Shown: positions 1-7,606, numbered from the stretch's first letter. The stretch is DNA of 19,926 nucleotides from Methylotenera_A sp046594915 (GCA_046594915.1 JBKJRC010000002.1:1-19926); one strand, 5' to 3'. The notes: generated by a model not told the origin, from the letters alone. Numbers and translations are program-made.

Positions 1-116
1 AAATGTTTTACAATCGTAAACGTCGTCATGGCTATCTTAACCAGATGAGCCCGATGGCATTTGAAGCGTTACAAACTGGAACTACTTGAGTGTCTAGTGA
101 AGCGGGTGATTACCAG
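1..116 (+). mobile_element. 3' end of an IS3-family insertion sequence (left copy)
   Basis: This is the terminal part of an insertion sequence: the end of its transposase gene plus a 27-base tail. The tail contains the likely right terminal repeat at about 91-115, which begins TG and ends CA as IS3-family ends do. The block is repeated without mismatch, inverted, at 19811-19926. The match stops at 116, which marks the element boundary to within a base. The rest of the element lies outside the window, so the target duplication cannot be checked. Confidence 0.85.
3..89 (+). CDS. IS3-family transposase OrfB, C-terminal end (partial)
   Basis: These are the last 28 codons of an IS3-family transposase (DDE/rve integrase type, OrfB part). 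The frame reads FYNRKRRHGYLNQMSP and then MAFEALQTGTT before the stop. The YN-x-RRH-x-YL-x-x-MSP pattern is the usual end of the integrase catalytic domain in this family, after the final catalytic Glu. The in-frame ATG at 3 is an internal Met and not a start; the gene begins outside the window. An identical partial copy lies on the other strand at the right end. Confidence 0.85.
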   Translation: MFYNRKRRHGYLNQMSPMAFEALQTGTT

Positions 117-240
117 AAAGTGTTTGATTTTTACGATTACGCATACCGACGCCAACATTGTAAATCCTGACATCATTAATGCAAATGCAGCTGGCAATGC
201 TACGGCGCTTGCTACAGTAATGTCGCTCCTCTTAAATACC
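117..240 (-). other. PEP-CTERM-like sorting tail in the +1 frame, cut off by the IS
   Basis: Past the last codons of the exported-protein gene, the minus-strand +1 frame stays open from 239 to the IS boundary. It reads SDITVASAVALPAAF and then ALMMSGFTMLASVCVIVKIK. That is a short (V)xLPAA motif, a hydrophobic stretch and then basic residues, the layout of PEP-CTERM exosortase signals. The frame runs straight into the IS copy at 116, so the natural C-terminus is gone. The tail very probably belonged to the gene at 232-705, now separated from it by a one-base frameshift near 235-245. The motif is somewhat degenerate. Confidence 0.55.
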
Positions 241-705
241 TAAATTTAGCGTTATTTCAAATCCGTAGGATTTTAGTAACGCTCCGGCCAATTGTGCATA
301 ACCGTAATGGAAGTTTTCATCAAGACCACCTGTGAGCCTAGCAGATATTGCCGTGTTAGAAAGCTTAATAACAATTGGGTCTACAAAAGTAGAGTATTTA
401 GAGAATTCACCATTGAAAATCAAACGACCGCCTTTAAGAGGATTAAAGTAACTAGCTGGTTCGCTTGGACCAAAAATGGAAAATAAGTTTACAAAGGCTG
501 ATCCTTGCGTACTCACGCTGACAGGACTAAAAAAATCTGCATTATTGGTCACTGTAAGATTGGCCCCACCAAAGCCAAAGCTGGTCGAGGTGCCATCGAA
601 ATTTAAATCTTTGTTAATACTCACTACAGAGGCGAAGCAGGGAGGAGCAGAAAGTAAGGCAGTTAGTGAAACAATTTTTACGTAAGCCCGAACAGCCTTT
701 TCCAT
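232..705 (-). CDS. Small exported protein, probable frameshifted PEP-CTERM protein
   Basis: A 157-residue protein with a Sec-type N-terminus: MEKAVRAYVK, then a hydrophobic stretch, then a likely cleavage around ACFAS/PCFAS near residue 25. The mature part is rich in Gly, Asn, Ser, Thr and Phe with alternating hydrophobics, like the beta-rich secreted or surface proteins that carry PEP-CTERM tails. The start is well supported by a GGAGG Shine-Dalgarno about 5 bases upstream of the ATG at 705. The frame stops at 232 just before a PEP-CTERM-like tail that continues in the +1 frame, so the protein has probably lost its sorting signal. The function of the mature domain is not recognised. It is divergent from rimP. 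Confidence 0.6.
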   Translation of the reverse strand: MEKAVRAYVKIVSLTALLSAPPCFASVVSINKDLNFDGTSTSFGFGGANLTVTNNADFFSPVSVSTQGSAFVNLFSIFGPSEPASYFNPLKGGRLIFNGEFSKYSTFVDPIVIKLSNTAISARLTGGLDENFHYGYAQLAGALLKSYGFEITLNLGI

Positions 706-826
706 AACACCTCCAAAATATAAATCATAAAATTAATCATCGTTTAGCAAATAAAATGATGAATAGATGATGGAGGAATAACAAAACAATATCTGTACGA
801 TAGCAAACATAAAGATAAAATAGACT

Positions 827-896
827 CAATTAATTCAATTATAGAAATCGATGTGGAATGAACGATTGATAGCATTCCAATTACTTGAATTAATTG
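827..896. promoter_or_regulatory. Nested inverted repeats over the rimP-nusA promoter
   Basis: A 12-base perfect inverted repeat, CAATTAATTCAA at 827-838 and TTGAATTAATTG at 885-896, encloses a second 7-base one, TGGAATG at 854-860 and CATTCCA at 873-879. The inner right arm overlaps the -35 position and the outer right arm reaches the TG of the extended -10. There is no following T-run, so it does not look like a terminator. It could be an operator for dimeric regulators or a cruciform-prone dyad. No known regulator is identified. Confidence 0.5.
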
Positions 897-903
897 GTAT
901 AAT
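875..903 (+). promoter_or_regulatory. Sigma70-type extended -10 promoter for the rimP operon
   Basis: A perfect TATAAT at 898-903 is preceded by TGG, giving the extended -10 form TGnTATAAT. The hexamer 17 bases upstream is TTCCAA (875-880), a weak -35, as is usual for extended -10 promoters. Transcription would start near 909-911, just before the leader hairpin. This rules out translation from the in-frame ATG at 904. Confidence 0.65.
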
Positions 904-917
904 ATGGCAATAATTCG

Positions 918-958
918 ATGGGCTTTTTGCCCATTTTTTGTTTCTGCAGCTTATGCAG
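918..958 (+). promoter_or_regulatory. rimP leader hairpins, terminator-like first stem
   Basis: The 5' leader begins with ATGGGC (918-923), a TTTTT loop, GCCCAT (929-934) and then a run of Ts to 939, the layout of a short intrinsic terminator or attenuator. A second stem follows, CTGCA (944-948) with TGCAG (954-958), about 20 bases before the rimP start. With a start site near 910, the first hairpin would form almost at the RNA 5' end. It may act as an attenuator or pausing element, or as a 5' stabilising hairpin. Confidence 0.5.
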
Positions 959-978
959 CTATTAAGGGATATGTAGTA

Positions 979-1464
979 ATGCAAGATTTGCATGGCTTAA
1001 TTGATAAAACGGTCACTCAGCTAGGTTTTGAGTTGGTAGACCTCGAAATTTCCAATCGAGGTAAGTTGTTGCGCGTGTTTATTGACAAGCTTAATCCCGT
1101 TGATGTTAAAGATAGTGTCAATATTGATGATTGCGTGTTGGTAAGCAATCAACTGGGCAATGTGCTCACAGTGGATCATGAAGTTGAGTATGATCGATTG
1201 GAAATTTCTTCAGCTGGTATGGATCGAGTCTTAAAAAAAGAAAAAGATTTCGTACGGTTTGCCGGTGAGCGCGCGCAAATTAAGCTGCGTATTGGTATTA
1301 AAGATGAAAGTGCAGGCGCAGTTGAAACAACTTTGCCGCGCAAAACGTTTTTAGGCATTTTAAATGGGGTTGACGACGGCCATGTATTGATGGACTGCGA
1401 TGGTATTTTGTATAAATTGGTTATCAGTAATATTGATAAAGCGCGACTAAACCCTGTATTTTAG
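979..1464 (+). CDS. rimP: Ribosome maturation factor RimP
   Basis: RimP (161 residues) helps mature the 30S subunit in the cytoplasm. The N-terminal alpha/beta domain contains the typical GFELVDLEISNRGKLLRVFID segment. A DCVLVSNQLGNVL helix, the Y(D)RLEISSAGMDRVL motif and a C-terminal SH3-like domain follow. The start at 979 was chosen because AGGGAT lies about 10 bases upstream and the protein then begins MQDLHGLIDKTV as in the family. The reading frame is open back to 904, but that part lies in the leader directly after the -10 box. It is first in the rimP-nusA-infB-rbfA-truB series. A 6-base stem (1450-1455 with 1463-1468) spans the stop codon. Confidence 0.93.
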   Translation: MQDLHGLIDKTVTQLGFELVDLEISNRGKLLRVFIDKLNPVDVKDSVNIDDCVLVSNQLGNVLTVDHEVEYDRLEISSAGMDRVLKKEKDFVRFAGERAQIKLRIGIKDESAGAVETTLPRKTFLGILNGVDDGHVLMDCDGILYKLVISNIDKARLNPVF

Positions 1465-1548
1465 GGTTCTATGTTTTAAGCCGCGTTTTTATAAGTTAAA
1501 TAAGTGTTAAGTTAAAAGAATTAAACAAATTTAGAGTTGGAGATTGTA

Positions 1549-3015
1549 ATGAGTCGTGAAATTTTATTATTGGTAGACGCCTTAGCCCACGAAAAAAACG
1601 TGAGTAAAGAGGTGATTTTTACAGCTTTAGAGTTGGCTTTAGCATCAGCTACCAAGAAAAAACATCACGATGATGCAGATATTCGTGTGTCCATTGACCG
1701 TGAAAGCGGCGCGTATGAAACCTTTAGGCGCTGGCAGTATGTTGAATATGACTTATTAGAAAATTCGGCTTATCAGTTTGATGAAGAAAGTGAGCATGCA
1801 AAAGGCCGTGCCATTGGCGATTTCTATGAAGAGCCATTAGAGTCGATTGAGTTTGGTCGTATCGGCGCACAGGCGGCTAAACAAGTAATTTTGCAAAAAG
1901 TGCGTGAAGCAGAGCGTGAGCAAATTCTAGAAGATTTTTTAGCGCGTAATGAAAACTTGGTCACAGGGGTGATTAAGCGCATGGAAAAAGGCAGTGCAAT
2001 TATCGAAGTAGGCCGTATTGAATGCTTGTTGCCGCGCGAAGCGATGATTCCGAAAGAAAATTTACGTGTGGGTGATCGTGTGCGTGCTTATTTATCGCGC
2101 ATTGAGCGTGGTGGCCGTGGTCCGCAATTGATTTTATCGCGCATTGCGCCCGATTTTTTAAAGCGTTTATTTGAATTAGAGGTACCAGAAATCGAAGAGG
2201 GCTTGCTGGAAATTCGTGCCGCAGCGCGCGACCCTGGTTTGCGCTCAAAAATTGCAGTTAAAACCAACGACCAACGTTTGGATCCAGTCGGTACTTGCGT
2301 TGGTATGCGTGGTTCACGTGTGCAAGCGGTGACTGGCGAGCTCGCTGGTGAGCGTGTGGATATTATATTGTGGAGCATGGAACCAGCACAGTTTGTGATT
2401 AATGCGATGGCACCTGCGGAAGTATCATCTATCGTGGTAGACGAAGATGCGCACAGTATGGATGTCGTAGTGAACGAAGAACAATTAGCCTTGGCGATTG
2501 GCCGTAGCGGTCAAAATGTGCGCTTGGCTTCCGAGTTAACCGGTTGGACGTTAAATATTTTGACGGAACAACAAGCTGCTGAGAAAAACCAAACCGAATA
2601 CGCTAACGTTAGCCAATTGTTTATGGAAAAATTGGACGTCGACGAAGAAGTGGCAGATATCTTAGTGCAAGAAGGCTTTAGCACTTTAGAGGAAATTGCT
2701 TATGTGCCTTTAGCTGAAATGGCTGAAATTGATGCATTTGATGAAGATACGATTAATGAATTACGCTCACGTGCGCGTGCTGCTTTGTTAACGGAGGCGA
2801 TTGCCAAAGAAGAAAAAGTAGAAGAAGCCAGTGCGGATTTATTAGGCATGGACGGCATGGATGAAGAAACCGCGCATTTGCTGGCTTCTAAAGGCGTTTC
2901 AACCATGGATGATTTGGCTGAGTTAGCAGTAGATGAATTGCTTGAAATGACCAGTATGGATGCAGAGCGCGCTAAAGAGCTGATTATGTCAGCCCGTGCG
3001 CCCTGGTTTAAATAA
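1549..3015 (+). CDS. nusA: Transcription termination/antitermination factor NusA
   Basis: NusA (488 residues) binds RNA polymerase and nascent RNA and modulates pausing, termination and antitermination. Visible domains are an N-terminal polymerase-binding domain (1-130), an S1 domain (about 131-190, ENLVTGVIKRMEKG onward), KH1 around 245 (GTCVGMRGSRVQAV) and KH2 around 313-345 (LAIGRSGQNVRLASELTGW). Two C-terminal acidic helix-hairpin repeats follow (about 360-425 and 430-488), as in proteobacterial NusA. The start at ATG 1549 has GGAG about 7 bases upstream; the TTG at 1537 is in frame but overlaps that ribosome site. It lies 84 bases after rimP and 94 bases before infB. Confidence 0.95.
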   Translation: MSREILLLVDALAHEKNVSKEVIFTALELALASATKKKHHDDADIRVSIDRESGAYETFRRWQYVEYDLLENSAYQFDEESEHAKGRAIGDFYEEPLESIEFGRIGAQAAKQVILQKVREAEREQILEDFLARNENLVTGVIKRMEKGSAIIEVGRIECLLPREAMIPKENLRVGDRVRAYLSRIERGGRGPQLILSRIAPDFLKRLFELEVPEIEEGLLEIRAAARDPGLRSKIAVKTNDQRLDPVGTCVGMRGSRVQAVTGELAGERVDIILWSMEPAQFVINAMAPAEVSSIVVDEDAHSMDVVVNEEQLALAIGRSGQNVRLASELTGWTLNILTEQQAAEKNQTEYANVSQLFMEKLDVDEEVADILVQEGFSTLEEIAYVPLAEMAEIDAFDEDTINELRSRARAALLTEAIAKEEKVEEASADLLGMDGMDEETAHLLASKGVSTMDDLAELAVDELLEMTSMDAERAKELIMSARAPWFK

Positions 3016-3016
3016 T

Positions 3017-3053
3017 ACTTAACATTAATTTGGAGTCAAATTAAGTGTTAAGT
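3017..3053 (+). repeat. Long AT-rich hairpin between nusA and infB
   Basis: ACTTAACA-TTAATTTG (3017-3032) pairs with CAAATTAA-GTGTTAAGT (3037-3053), giving a 16-base-pair stem with one bulged G and a GAGT loop, 2 bases after the nusA stop. No T-run follows, so it is more likely an RNA processing or stabilising structure than a strong terminator. Part of its right arm, AAGTGTTAAGT, also occurs upstream of nusA at 1503-1513. Confidence 0.6.
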
Positions 3054-3109
3054 GAATCATGCAAAATGTTAAGTAACAGTAGTAGAAAATAGAGAGACTG
3101 GAGCAGTAA

Positions 3110-5815
3110 ATGGCACAAATAACCGTAGCACAATTCGCCGCAGAGCTAGGGCTGCCAACCGCCTTGCTGTTAGATCAACTTAAAAGCGCAGGCGTGGTTA
3201 AAACTGCATTGGAAGATAAGCTGGAAGAAACAGATAAAACGGCATTGCTGGATTATTTGCGAAAAGAGCATGGTGCAGAACAAGCGCCTAAAAATAAAAT
3301 CACTTTAACGCGCAAATCAAACACAGAAATCAAAAAAACGGATAGTTCTGGTCGTGCCCGCACGATTCAAGTAGAGGTGCGTAAAAAACGCGTCTTGGAG
3401 CGTCCTGAAGATGCGGCAGAAATGCCAGTAGTGCAAGTTTCGCCGCAGGCGTTGCCAGTAGAAGACTTGGTAGAAGAAATCTTGCCAGTTGAAGCATTAG
3501 TAGCACAAACTGTGATTGAAGAAGCTGCTGTAATAGAAGAGCCAGTGATTCCAGCAGTCGAAGATGCGCCAGTAGAAGCAATTCAAGAGCCTGCTATTGA
3601 AGCCAACATAGCCACAAAGCCAACCACATTAAAAAAACAAGTATTAACGCCTGAGCAAGTGACTATTCGTGAGTTAGAGGCTAAGCGCCACGCTACTTTG
3701 GCTGCGATGCAAGCCGAAGATGTGCGCAAAAAACAAGAACTGATTCAACGTCGTTTAGATGAAGAAGCGAAAAAAATAGCCGAAGCGGAAGCCGCAAAAG
3801 TAAAAGCAGCCAAGTTATCAGAAGGCACACTACACAAGCCAGTAGCCAAAGAAGGTGCGGTTGCAAAACCTGCTGCATCTAAAGATGCCAAAAAAGCCAA
3901 AGGCAATAATAAAGAATGGACCGATGCCGAGAATAAAAAACGTGGCTTAAAAACACGTGGCGCGGTGACGACTGGTTCTAATTGGCGCTCACCAAAAGGT
4001 AAAAACAGATCGCATCACGATGATGACGCAGAACACGCATTTACAGTGCCGACTGAGGCGATTGTGTATGAAGTGCTGGTACCAGAAACCATTACTGTAG
4101 CCGATTTAGCGCACAAAATGGCGGTTAAGTCAGGCGAAGTGATTAAAAAGCTCATGAGTATGGGTATGATGGTGACCATTAACCAAGTGTTGGACCAAGA
4201 AACCGCCATTATTTTAGTGGAAGAAATGGGCCATAAAGCGGCTGCCGCTGCGCCAAATGACCCGGAAGTATTTTTAGAAGAAGCAGAGCATGCACAAGCA
4301 GTAATGGAAACACGTCCGCCAGTGGTGACTGTAATGGGCCACGTTGACCATGGTAAAACTTCGCTATTAGATTATATTCGCCGTAGCCGTGTGGCATCAG
4401 GCGAGGCGGGTGGTATTACGCAACATATTGGCGCTTATCACGTTGAAACCCCTCGCGGTATGGTGACTTTCTTAGATACGCCAGGCCATGAAGCGTTTAC
4501 GGCGATGCGCGCTCGCGGTGCAAAAGCCACTGACGTGGTGATTTTGGTGGTTTCTGCCGATGACGGCGTGATGCCGCAAACGATTGAAGCGATTCACCAT
4601 GCCAAAGCCGCAGGTGTGCCATTGGTAGTGGCGATTAACAAAATTGATAAGCCAGACGCGGCGCCAGAGCGCGTAAAAATGGAATTGGTGGCGCAAGAAG
4701 TGGTGCCAGAAGATTTTGGTGGCGAAGTGATGTTCCGCGAAGTGTCAGCCAAAACTGGTAAAGGTATTGATGAGTTGCTAGAAGCGGTATTGTTGCAAGC
4801 TGAAATTTTAGAGCTGCAAGCATCCAAAAATACGCCAGCTAAAGGCTTGGTGATTGAAGGTAGGCTTGATAAAGGTCGCGGTCCAGTCACTACAGTATTG
4901 GTGCAATCGGGTACATTAAAACGCGGCGATATGATTTTAGCGGGTAGCACGTTTGGTAAAGTGCGTGCCATGTTGGATGAATCGGGCAACGATATTAAAG
5001 AAGCTGGACCATCGATTCCAGTTGAAATTTTAGGTTTGTCTGACGTGCCAAGTGCTGGTGAAGAAGTAATTGTATTGAACGACGAACGTAAAGCGCGTGA
5101 AATCGCCAATTTCCGTGCAGGTAAATTCCGCGATGTAAAACTGGCGAAACAACAAGCGGCCAAACTTGAAAATATGTTTGATCAAATGGCCGAAGGCGAA
5201 GTGCAAACCTTGAATCTGATTATTAAATCAGACGTGCAAGGTTCATACGAAGCGTTGGCAACCAGCTTACAAAAACTATCAACTGCTGAAGTGAAAGTAC
5301 ATATTATTCACACCGGTGTGGGTGCAATTTCTGAGTCTGATGTGAACTTAAGTGCCGCTTCTGGCGCAGTATTGATTGGTTTTAACGTGCGCGCCGATGC
5401 AGGTTCACGCAAATTAATTGATAATTTGGGTGTTGATGTACGCTACTACAATATTATTTATGAAGCAGTTGACGAAGTAAAAGCGGCTTTAGGTGGCATG
5501 CTGAAACCGGAGCAAAAAGAAAGCATGATTGGTACGGTAGAGATTCGCGAAGTATTCCGTATTTCAAAAGTAGGCTCAATTGCAGGTTGTTATGTACAAG
5601 ATGGTATGATCAAACGCAATTCACGCGTGCGCGTATTGCGTGCTAACGTGATTATTCATACGGGTGAACTGGATTCATTGAAACGCTTTAAAGATGATGT
5701 AAAAGAAGTGAAAAATAACTTTGAATGCGGCTTGTCACTGAAAAATTACAACGACATTGAAGTGGGCGATATTCTAGAAGTCTACGAAATGGTCGAAGTG
5801 GCAAGAACGCTCTAA
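3110..5815 (+). CDS. infB: Translation initiation factor IF-2
   Basis: IF-2 (901 residues) is the GTPase that brings fMet-tRNA to the 30S subunit and promotes subunit joining. The N-terminus has an IF2_N fold (MAQITVAQFAAELGLP), then a long Ala/Glu/Lys-rich, probably helical linker (about 60-300). A second IF2_N domain starts near 328 (ITVADLAHKMAVKSGEV). The G domain carries GHVDHGKT at 410-417, DTPGHE from 456, NKID at 510-513 and SAKTGKG as G5. Domains II to IV follow, ending in the C-terminal fMet-tRNA-binding barrel. The ATG at 3110 has GGAG 6 bases upstream. The stop overlaps the rbfA start by one base (TAATG). Internal in-frame starts, as in other infB genes, are possible but not shown. 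Confidence 0.96.
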   Translation: MAQITVAQFAAELGLPTALLLDQLKSAGVVKTALEDKLEETDKTALLDYLRKEHGAEQAPKNKITLTRKSNTEIKKTDSSGRARTIQVEVRKKRVLERPEDAAEMPVVQVSPQALPVEDLVEEILPVEALVAQTVIEEAAVIEEPVIPAVEDAPVEAIQEPAIEANIATKPTTLKKQVLTPEQVTIRELEAKRHATLAAMQAEDVRKKQELIQRRLDEEAKKIAEAEAAKVKAAKLSEGTLHKPVAKEGAVAKPAASKDAKKAKGNNKEWTDAENKKRGLKTRGAVTTGSNWRSPKGKNRSHHDDDAEHAFTVPTEAIVYEVLVPETITVADLAHKMAVKSGEVIKKLMSMGMMVTINQVLDQETAIILVEEMGHKAAAAAPNDPEVFLEEAEHAQAVMETRPPVVTVMGHVDHGKTSLLDYIRRSRVASGEAGGITQHIGAYHVETPRGMVTFLDTPGHEAFTAMRARGAKATDVVILVVSADDGVMPQTIEAIHHAKAAGVPLVVAINKIDKPDAAPERVKMELVAQEVVPEDFGGEVMFREVSAKTGKGIDELLEAVLLQAEILELQASKNTPAKGLVIEGRLDKGRGPVTTVLVQSGTLKRGDMILAGSTFGKVRAMLDESGNDIKEAGPSIPVEILGLSDVPSAGEEVIVLNDERKAREIANFRAGKFRDVKLAKQQAAKLENMFDQMAEGEVQTLNLIIKSDVQGSYEALATSLQKLSTAEVKVHIIHTGVGAISESDVNLSAASGAVLIGFNVRADAGSRKLIDNLGVDVRYYNIIYEAVDEVKAALGGMLKPEQKESMIGTVEIREVFRISKVGSIAGCYVQDGMIKRNSRVRVLRANVIIHTGELDSLKRFKDDVKEVKNNFECGLSLKNYNDIEVGDILEVYEMVEVARTL

Positions 5816-6171
5816 TGGCAAAAGAATTTTCAAGAGCAACCCGCGTCGCCGAACAAATTCAACGCGAGTTAGCGGATTTATTGCAATTTGAAGTAAAAGA
5901 TCCGCGCGTTGGTATGGTGACAATCACGCAAGTGGAAGTCACCGGTGACATGGCGCACGCGAAGATTTTTTACAGCGCGGCAAAAGCAAGTGACGCTACT
6001 CAGCAAGGCTTAGAAAAATCGGCAGGTTTTTTGCGTACACAAATCGCCAAGCGCATGTTGTTACGCACGGTGCCACAGTTACATTTTGTGTATGACGCCT
6101 CAATCGATAATGGCATAAAAATGGCGCAATTGATTGATGCAGCACGAGCTACCGATAAAAACCAAGATTAA
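5815..6171 (+). CDS. rbfA: Ribosome-binding factor RbfA
   Basis: RbfA (118 residues) is a KH-like small-subunit assembly factor that binds the 5' helix region of 16S rRNA. It is needed for late 30S maturation and cold adaptation in model bacteria. The sequence shows the family start (ATRVAEQIQRELADLL), KDPRVGMVTITQVEVTGDMAHAKIFYS and the closing PQLHFVYDASIDNGIKMAQLID block. It overlaps the infB stop by one base (TAATG), so its translation is probably coupled to infB. No strong ribosome site of its own is visible. Its length is normal for the family. Confidence 0.95.
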   Translation: MAKEFSRATRVAEQIQRELADLLQFEVKDPRVGMVTITQVEVTGDMAHAKIFYSAAKASDATQQGLEKSAGFLRTQIAKRMLLRTVPQLHFVYDASIDNGIKMAQLIDAARATDKNQD

Positions 6172-6194
6172 TCCTGAATTAATACTTCCTGACT

Positions 6195-7124
6195 TTGCAG
6201 TTCAAACGCATTAAACGCGCTATTAACGGCGTTTTGTTACTCGATAAGCCACTCGGTTTTTCATCCAACCAAGCATTACAAAAAGTAAAATGGCTGTTTC
6301 AAGCAGCCAAAGCTGGCCATACAGGCACGCTAGATCCGCTAGCTACTGGCTTATTGCCAATTTGTTTGGGTGAAGCAACCAAGTTTGCGCAATACGTTAC
6401 TGATGCAGACAAAACCTATCTTGCAACAATTCAATTGGGCGTAACTACAACCACTGGCGATGCAGAGGGCGAAATATTAACAACCGCAGCGGTCAATGTT
6501 AGCCAAGTTGAATTTGAATCAGTCTGTAAACAGTTTTTAGGCGAAATCAGCCAAATGCCGCCGATGTATTCTGCTTTGAAGCATGAAGGCAAAGCCTTGT
6601 ACGAATACGCGAGAGCGGGTATAAATATTGAGCGAAAAGCACGCTTAATCACCATAAAAAGTATTATTGTTAACGTATTTGATAATGAAATTGCAGAAAT
6701 TAAGGTCAGTTGTAGCAAAGGTACTTATATCCGCACGCTGGCAGAAGATATTGGTGCCACGCTTGGCTGTGGCGCGCATTTAATCGGGTTGCGTCGTATA
6801 GAAACTGCAGGTTATTTATTGTCGCAGGCAGTTACAATCGAGCAATTAGAGGCGCTTTCACCAGAAAATCGCGATACATTGCTTATGCCTGTTGATTCTG
6901 CAATTGAAAACCTGCCAACTGTGATATTAAAGGCAGATGCTGCACATTTTATACTGCAAGGTCAGCCTGTATGTTTGTCTGGCCAAATAATGCAAAATTT
7001 ATCTGTTAGCGATTCTTTACGGCTTTACGATGAAAAAAATCAATTTTTAGGCTTAGGTTGTTTGCGAGAAGACGGGAAAATTGCACCTAAAAGGCTGATT
7101 CGGCGCCTAGAAGTTGTTAACTAG
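6195..7124 (+). CDS. truB: tRNA pseudouridine(55) synthase TruB
   Basis: TruB (309 residues) converts U55 of the T-loop of tRNAs to pseudouridine and also acts as a tRNA chaperone. The N-terminal motif NGVLLLDKPLGFSSNQAL is followed by AGHTGTLDPLATGLLP, which carries the catalytic Asp (residue 47). Later come KTYLATIQLGVTTTTGDAEGE, the KGTYIRTLAEDIG motif and a C-terminal PUA-like domain. No ATG is available: an in-frame stop lies at 6180-6182 and the conserved protein starts almost at once. TTG 6195 is the best candidate and CTG 6189 the alternative. No clear Shine-Dalgarno is seen; it lies 23 bases after rbfA, so coupling is likely. Confidence 0.93.
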   Translation: MQFKRIKRAINGVLLLDKPLGFSSNQALQKVKWLFQAAKAGHTGTLDPLATGLLPICLGEATKFAQYVTDADKTYLATIQLGVTTTTGDAEGEILTTAAVNVSQVEFESVCKQFLGEISQMPPMYSALKHEGKALYEYARAGINIERKARLITIKSIIVNVFDNEIAEIKVSCSKGTYIRTLAEDIGATLGCGAHLIGLRRIETAGYLLSQAVTIEQLEALSPENRDTLLMPVDSAIENLPTVILKADAAHFILQGQPVCLSGQIMQNLSVSDSLRLYDEKNQFLGLGCLREDGKIAPKRLIRRLEVVN

Positions 7125-7137
7125 AAAATAGTTAACA
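7115..7137 (+). repeat. Hairpin across the truB stop codon
   Basis: TGTTAACTA (7115-7123) pairs perfectly with TAGTTAACA (7129-7137) around a GAAAA loop, so the truB stop codon (7122-7124) lies in the stem-loop. No T-run follows. It could protect the 3' end of the operon message or mark a processing site before rpsO. Confidence 0.5.
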
Positions 7138-7303
7138 CTATAAAACCATTAAAAAGTGCAATTGAATGAATGGCTTGCAAGTTATAAAGTACTTGTTAAA
7201 AACAAATAATCACGTTAAAATTGTTGATTAATCGTAAATGAATGTAATGACGGGCAAATTTAAAAACCTGTTTTTACATTGACGCTAACTCAGAGGAAAA
7301 AAG
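7138..7303 (+). promoter_or_regulatory. truB-rpsO intergenic region with possible rpsO promoter
   Basis: An AT-rich gap of about 165 bases. A TATAAA at about 7183-7188, with TTGAAT upstream at a short spacing, is a possible promoter, but neither the spacing nor the match is strong. The last bases hold a strong ribosome site, GAGGAAAAAAG, directly before the rpsO ATG. A translational operator for S15 may be present here as in other bacteria, but no clear pseudoknot can be assigned by eye. Confidence 0.3.
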
Positions 7304-7573
7304 ATGGCAATTACAGCAGTAGATACCGCAAAAATCGTTGCAGAATATCAATTAAAACAAGGTGATACAGGTAGCCCAGAAGTGCAAGTCGCCCTTTTAA
7401 CCAATCGTATCACTTATTTAACCGAGCATTTTAAAGCGAACAAAAAAGACAATCACTCACGTCGCGGTTTGTTAGCAATGGTCAGTCAGCGTCGTCGTTT
7501 GTTGGATTATTTAAAACGTGAAGATGTAAGCCGCTATCAAACATTGATTGGGCGTTTAAGTCTACGTAAGTAA
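7304..7573 (+). CDS. rpsO: 30S ribosomal protein S15
   Basis: S15 (89 residues, the standard length) is a primary 16S rRNA-binding protein that organises the platform of the 30S subunit and forms bridge B4 to the 50S. The sequence shows the family pattern: GDTGSPEVQVALLTNRITYLTEHFK, KKDNHSRRGLLAMVSQRRRLLDYLK and a C-terminal LIGRLSLRK. The strong GAGGAAAAAAG ribosome site fixes the start. It is followed by two tandem hairpins, the second a clear intrinsic terminator, so rpsO can be expressed as a short separate message before pnp, as in Escherichia coli. Confidence 0.97.
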   Translation: MAITAVDTAKIVAEYQLKQGDTGSPEVQVALLTNRITYLTEHFKANKKDNHSRRGLLAMVSQRRRLLDYLKREDVSRYQTLIGRLSLRK

Positions 7574-7575
7574 TT

Positions 7576-7600
7576 GTTATAAAAGTGTCACTTTTATAAC
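7576..7600 (+). repeat. Perfect AT-rich stem directly after rpsO
   Basis: GTTATAAAAG (7576-7585) pairs with CTTTTATAAC (7591-7600) around TGTCA, two bases after the rpsO stop codon. It lacks a T-run. It sits just ahead of the terminator and may block 3' exonucleases or form a processing site. Confidence 0.6.
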
Positions 7601-7606
7601 AAAAGA

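Noticed and set aside
292..685. Plus-strand open frames opposite the exported protein
   Set aside because: They mirror the minus-strand gene, which has a signal peptide and a strong ribosome site.
904..978. Longer N-terminus of RimP from ATG 904
   Set aside because: The ATG lies directly after the -10 box, the segment covers the leader hairpins, and the family start matches ATG 979 with a ribosome site.
4594..5163. 189-codon minus-strand open frame inside infB
   Set aside because: It is wholly inside the conserved GTPase region of IF-2 on the other strand; the composition is that of an antisense shadow and no family is recognised.
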